Positions 60,942 to 64,000 of a stretch of DNA of 64,000 nt are shown piece by piece. Source of the DNA: Prochlorococcus sp. AG-436-M02 (GTDB taxonomy: Bacteria > Cyanobacteriota > Cyanobacteriia > PCC-6307 > Cyanobiaceae); assembly GCA_003212515.1 (NCBI GenBank), contig QCPL01000008.1, positions 1 through 64,000 on the forward strand, written 5' to 3'. Numbering within the stretch: position 1 is the first letter of the stretch; the number at the start of each line of letters is the position of its first letter. The notes under the pieces were generated by a model that was not told the origin of the DNA, made no database searches, and saw nothing but the letters and a program-made list of their open reading frames with translations. The translations under genes and the position numbers were made by a program.

Positions 60942-61937
60942 TTAACTTTTAGTCCATATTCTTCTATTTAAATTAAGGTCTTGAATAATTCCACATGCCA
61001 TATCAATGTCTTCAAAGAAATTATCAACTAGATTTTTTTCTAGATATGAGCTGAATATTTTAGTTTCAAACATATCTGGGTAATGAGAAAGAGCGATATA
61101 TATATTACTGCCTTTAAATGAAATATAAGTATCTTTTCCAGTCTTTTCCTTAAAAGCTACAAGGTTTTCCATTAGCTTAGGAGTAATAATATATCTTGCT
61201 TCATTTTGATTGTATCCATATACTTTAAAAAGCTTCTCAAACTTTTGATTCTCTAGATTGATTAATTCTGTCCCACTTACAGCAGGAAGCTTTTGAAATA
61301 TTTTTGCAATACCTCCGATTGAGCCTTCCCAATTGTCGGGTAAAATAATAGTTAGACCATTAATATTTTTGTTGAAGTCCGCAACAAAGAAAAAACCTTT
61401 AAATAATCTATGCCACTTTATTTCAATACGGCCATTTTTCTTTTTCCTTCTCGTCTTATACTCTGCATTGATTTCGCTAAACTCAAATGATGTCTGATCT
61501 AAGTTTCCCTGAATGTGGTCTTCTCCAGTGAATCGATCTATTTTACAAATATCTTTTCCCCATTCCCTAGAAGAAAAGAATAGATTACTTTCTTTGAAAT
61601 ATTTGCTACTTATGTGTCCTGAATGATTATATTCTAAGCTACTATCAAAGAAAGTAGCTATTTTAGGAATTACCTTTTTCTTGAATTCTAAATTTAAATT
61701 CTCAGATACACTCCTGTAGTATATTATGATAATAAGCAATAGTATTGTTAATATTATAAATAGGATTATTGATTTGCTTGCTAATGAGATTATAAATAAA
61801 GTTAAAAATATTAGAATTGTGAGAAGTATTTTTTTACATGTAGTTACTCTTTTCTTTTCTAATTGCCTCAGATTTGGCAGAAGATACTTCTTATAATATG
61901 ACTCTTTGTCTTGAGAAAAATCTGATTTAGTATTCAT
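60942..61937 (-). CDS. DUF3137-like membrane protein (start at MNTKSDF; the ORF track extends to 61940)
   Basis: N-terminal TM pair, then DRFTGEDHIQGNLDQTSFEFSEINAEYKTRRKKKNG...FKGFFFVADFNKNINGLTIILPD, typical of DUF3137; adjacent to lemA. Confidence 0.8.
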   Translation of the reverse strand: MNTKSDFSQDKESYYKKYLLPNLRQLEKKRVTTCKKILLTILIFLTLFIISLASKSIILFIILTILLLIIIIYYRSVSENLNLEFKKKVIPKIATFFDSSLEYNHSGHISSKYFKESNLFFSSREWGKDICKIDRFTGEDHIQGNLDQTSFEFSEINAEYKTRRKKKNGRIEIKWHRLFKGFFFVADFNKNINGLTIILPDNWEGSIGGIAKIFQKLPAVSGTELINLENQKFEKLFKVYGYNQNEARYIITPKLMENLVAFKEKTGKDTYISFKGSNIYIALSHYPDMFETKIFSSYLEKNLVDNFFEDIDMACGIIQDLNLNRRIWTKS

Positions 61938-62484
61938 CAATTTTCAAAAATATCTCCAATATCTGGGTTTTCCTTTTTAAAATCAGGTACTTCAAAAAAT
62001 ACCTTGGTTTTGAAGTTGAAAATTAAAGCAATAATGTTAGTTGGGAACATTTGAACAGCGGCATTATATTCAGCTGTAATTGCATTAAAGGTTCTTCTTG
62101 CTGCTGAAAGTTGTTCTTCTACCTCGTTTTCAGATTTCTGTAGTTCGAGGAAATTCTGACTTGCTTTTAGTTCTGGATAATTTTCTACAGCCACCATGAT
62201 GGATCCTAATGTTCTTGTTAATCCGTTCTCTAATGCAACTTGGCTTTCAGTGGCCTTAGATGTTTTGAATGATTGTGAACGGGATTCAGCAATTCGTATC
62301 AAAGTATCTGCTTCATGATTCATGTAACCTTTACCATTTTTGCAAGATCTGGGATTAAGTCATATCTTTTACTTAATTGAACCTCAATGTTCGAAAAAGC
62401 GTTGTCTACCTTTGCTTTCTTATTTACGAGGTAATTGTAAATCAATATTATTGCAATTACTATACAAATTAGTATTGCTCTCAT
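61937..62484 (-). pseudogene. lemA: LemA family protein split by an apparent 1-nt deletion (5' ORF 62320-62484, 3' ORF 61937-62323)
   Basis: 5' ORF MRAILICIVIAIILIYNYLVNKKAKVDNAFSNIEVQLSKRYDLIPDLAKMVKVT*; 3' ORF MNHEADTLIRIAESRSQ... Adding one G to GTAAAGGTTACATGAATCATGAA gives the continuous LemA sequence KMVKGYMNHEADTL. Confidence 0.85.
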
Positions 62485-62764
62485 GTCTGAAGTGCTTGCT
62501 CTAATTAATCTACCATTTTTAAATGCAATCCTTTTGCAGGGTTATGTTTACTTTAACGTAATAAACTAACTATTAATTTATACAGTATAAATAGGGATTT
62601 TGAGGCAGAACCTTTAGATATCGATTAGGGGTGGGGTGTCTTTGGGATATACAGATGGAGCTTTCGTGATGTGGTTCATTATGAAAATAGGGCCGTCTCT
62701 TTAGTGAAAACAATAACTTTTAAAATCAAAAGCAAGCTAATTTTTGTTATACCTGAGACTACAA

Positions 62765-62936
62765 ATGGCCATCGACTCTGAAGTGATCCCACCAGCAAGT
62801 CCTGAAGGATATGGCTCTGTGCGTTTTGGTCCTAAGTGGGCTTTCTTTCTACCTTGCAATAACACTTGGTGTATTCGGATTAATTGTAATCTTTAAAGAG
62901 CTTCTTCCTTTGATTGTGATTCTAGTCAGCCTATAG
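62765..62936 (+). pseudogene. Small membrane-protein gene split by an apparent 1-nt insertion
   Basis: Frame 1: MAIDSEVIPPASPEGYGSVRFGPKWAFFL. Removing one C at 62852-62853 continues it as LAITLGVFGLIVIFKELLPLIVILVSL* (TAG at 62934-62936). Confidence 0.6.
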
Positions 62937-63314
62937 TTGAACAACTACTGCATTGGTTATCTTCTTCCCGTACGCAATATCAGTAATTTCTTTCTTTCGT
63001 TTCCTTATCTCTACCCGTTCCTAGGTGTCCATGTTGTCTTAACGCTATTGCCACATGTACTAGCTAACAAGAGGATATCAGTTCCTTTCATTAAGTGATT
63101 TTCAATGAAGGTTGATCGTAATAAATACAAGGTATAAGGATGATCTGAGAACTTATGACCTTTTAATTTTCCTTAATCCATAAACTTATCAACTGCCCCT
63201 CTCCAATGCTGTTGGATCTTTCATTGATTCGCTTGCTTCATCTCATTCTCTATGAAGTACATCCATCGCTTAAAGACATAACTGACATGTTTCAAGACCA
63301 GCATAAATGATCTT

Positions 63315-63968
63315 TTATTTGAATATGGTAGGACAAATCACTGCGTAATCAGTAGAAATTAGCTCTATAATTTTCTGATTATTCAATGACAATGATTTCT
63401 CAAAGTCAGAGCAAGCATTCTTTTTATCTTTTATGCTTAATCTAGCAAGAGCTCTGTTAAAGTAAAACCTAGAATATTTTGAATTTATTTTTATTGCTTG
63501 ATTATAATCATTTATTGCATCAAGATATTGTTTTTTTTCATATTTTACTAGACCACGATTATAAAAGGCAGTGAAGTCAGAAGGGTTTATTTCTAAAGCT
63601 TTGTTGTAGTCTTCTATTGCATCTTTTATGTTTCCTAAATTTTTATTTGCAATTCCTCTATTTGTATATGCCATAGAGAAATTTTGGTATAATTCAATTG
63701 CTTTAGTATATTCTTCTATAGCCTCAAGAAATTTCTTACCTCTCAATTTGGCGTTGCCAATATTATAATGCCTAACACTATCTTTTGAGTGTTCAATTCT
63801 TTCAACTAATGCTTTTGAATGAGATCCAAGAAACTGAGTTTGCCATAAGACGATTAGGGCTATTAAATTTATTAAATTAATTTTTCTCATTTTCACTCTA
63901 ACTATTAACTTGATTACTTTAGCTGCTATATAAATCATTATGTAATCTATTTGAAAAAGAATAAGCAA
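63315..63968 (-). CDS. TPR-repeat protein
   Basis: Tandem TPR units: YNIGNAKLRGKKFLEAIEEYTKAIELYQNFSMAYTNRGIANKNLGNIKDAIEDYNKALEINPSDFTAFYNRGLVKYEKKQYLDAINDYNQAIKIN. Confidence 0.92.
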   Translation of the reverse strand: MLILFQIDYIMIYIAAKVIKLIVRVKMRKINLINLIALIVLWQTQFLGSHSKALVERIEHSKDSVRHYNIGNAKLRGKKFLEAIEEYTKAIELYQNFSMAYTNRGIANKNLGNIKDAIEDYNKALEINPSDFTAFYNRGLVKYEKKQYLDAINDYNQAIKINSKYSRFYFNRALARLSIKDKKNACSDFEKSLSLNNQKIIELISTDYAVICPTIFK

Positions 63969-64000
63969 AAAATTAACATAAAGTCTTTTGAAGGTAAGTT

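Overview
AT-rich chromosomal window from a marine picocyanobacterium, most likely Prochlorococcus of a low-light-type lineage. This is inferred from protein content and gene order; no database search was run. About 1-56.2 kb is dense core genome: the end of rpoC1, rpoC2, a missed hli gene, rlmN, the ycf35/ferredoxin cluster, a bioF-bioK-bioC-bioD(-bioA) biotin cluster, a Ski2-like helicase, fumC, purB, tlyA, glnB, queF, ccs1/ccdA, ftsW, the main ATP synthase operon, ald, nadE/nadD, pepP, the PSRP-3 gene, atpC/atpD, groESL, secG, gpmI, pyrR, an Hsp70-like gene, rpoZ and an EVE-domain gene. From about 56.2 kb to the end the window turns into an accessory-looking region with ORFan proteins, LemA/DUF3137, a TPR protein and long gaps. 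That region holds the most interesting signals: a degenerate tRNA-like fragment at its left edge, a strongly structured RNA/attenuator-like element at 57.69-57.77 kb, a lemA gene split by an apparent 1-nt deletion with an ATGA stop/start overlap, and a small membrane-protein gene split by an apparent 1-nt insertion about 0.5 kb away. Stem-loops in the ATP synthase intergenic regions and a structured groES leader are also reported. I found no convincing new multi-gene system, no CRISPR array and no intact tRNA or rRNA.
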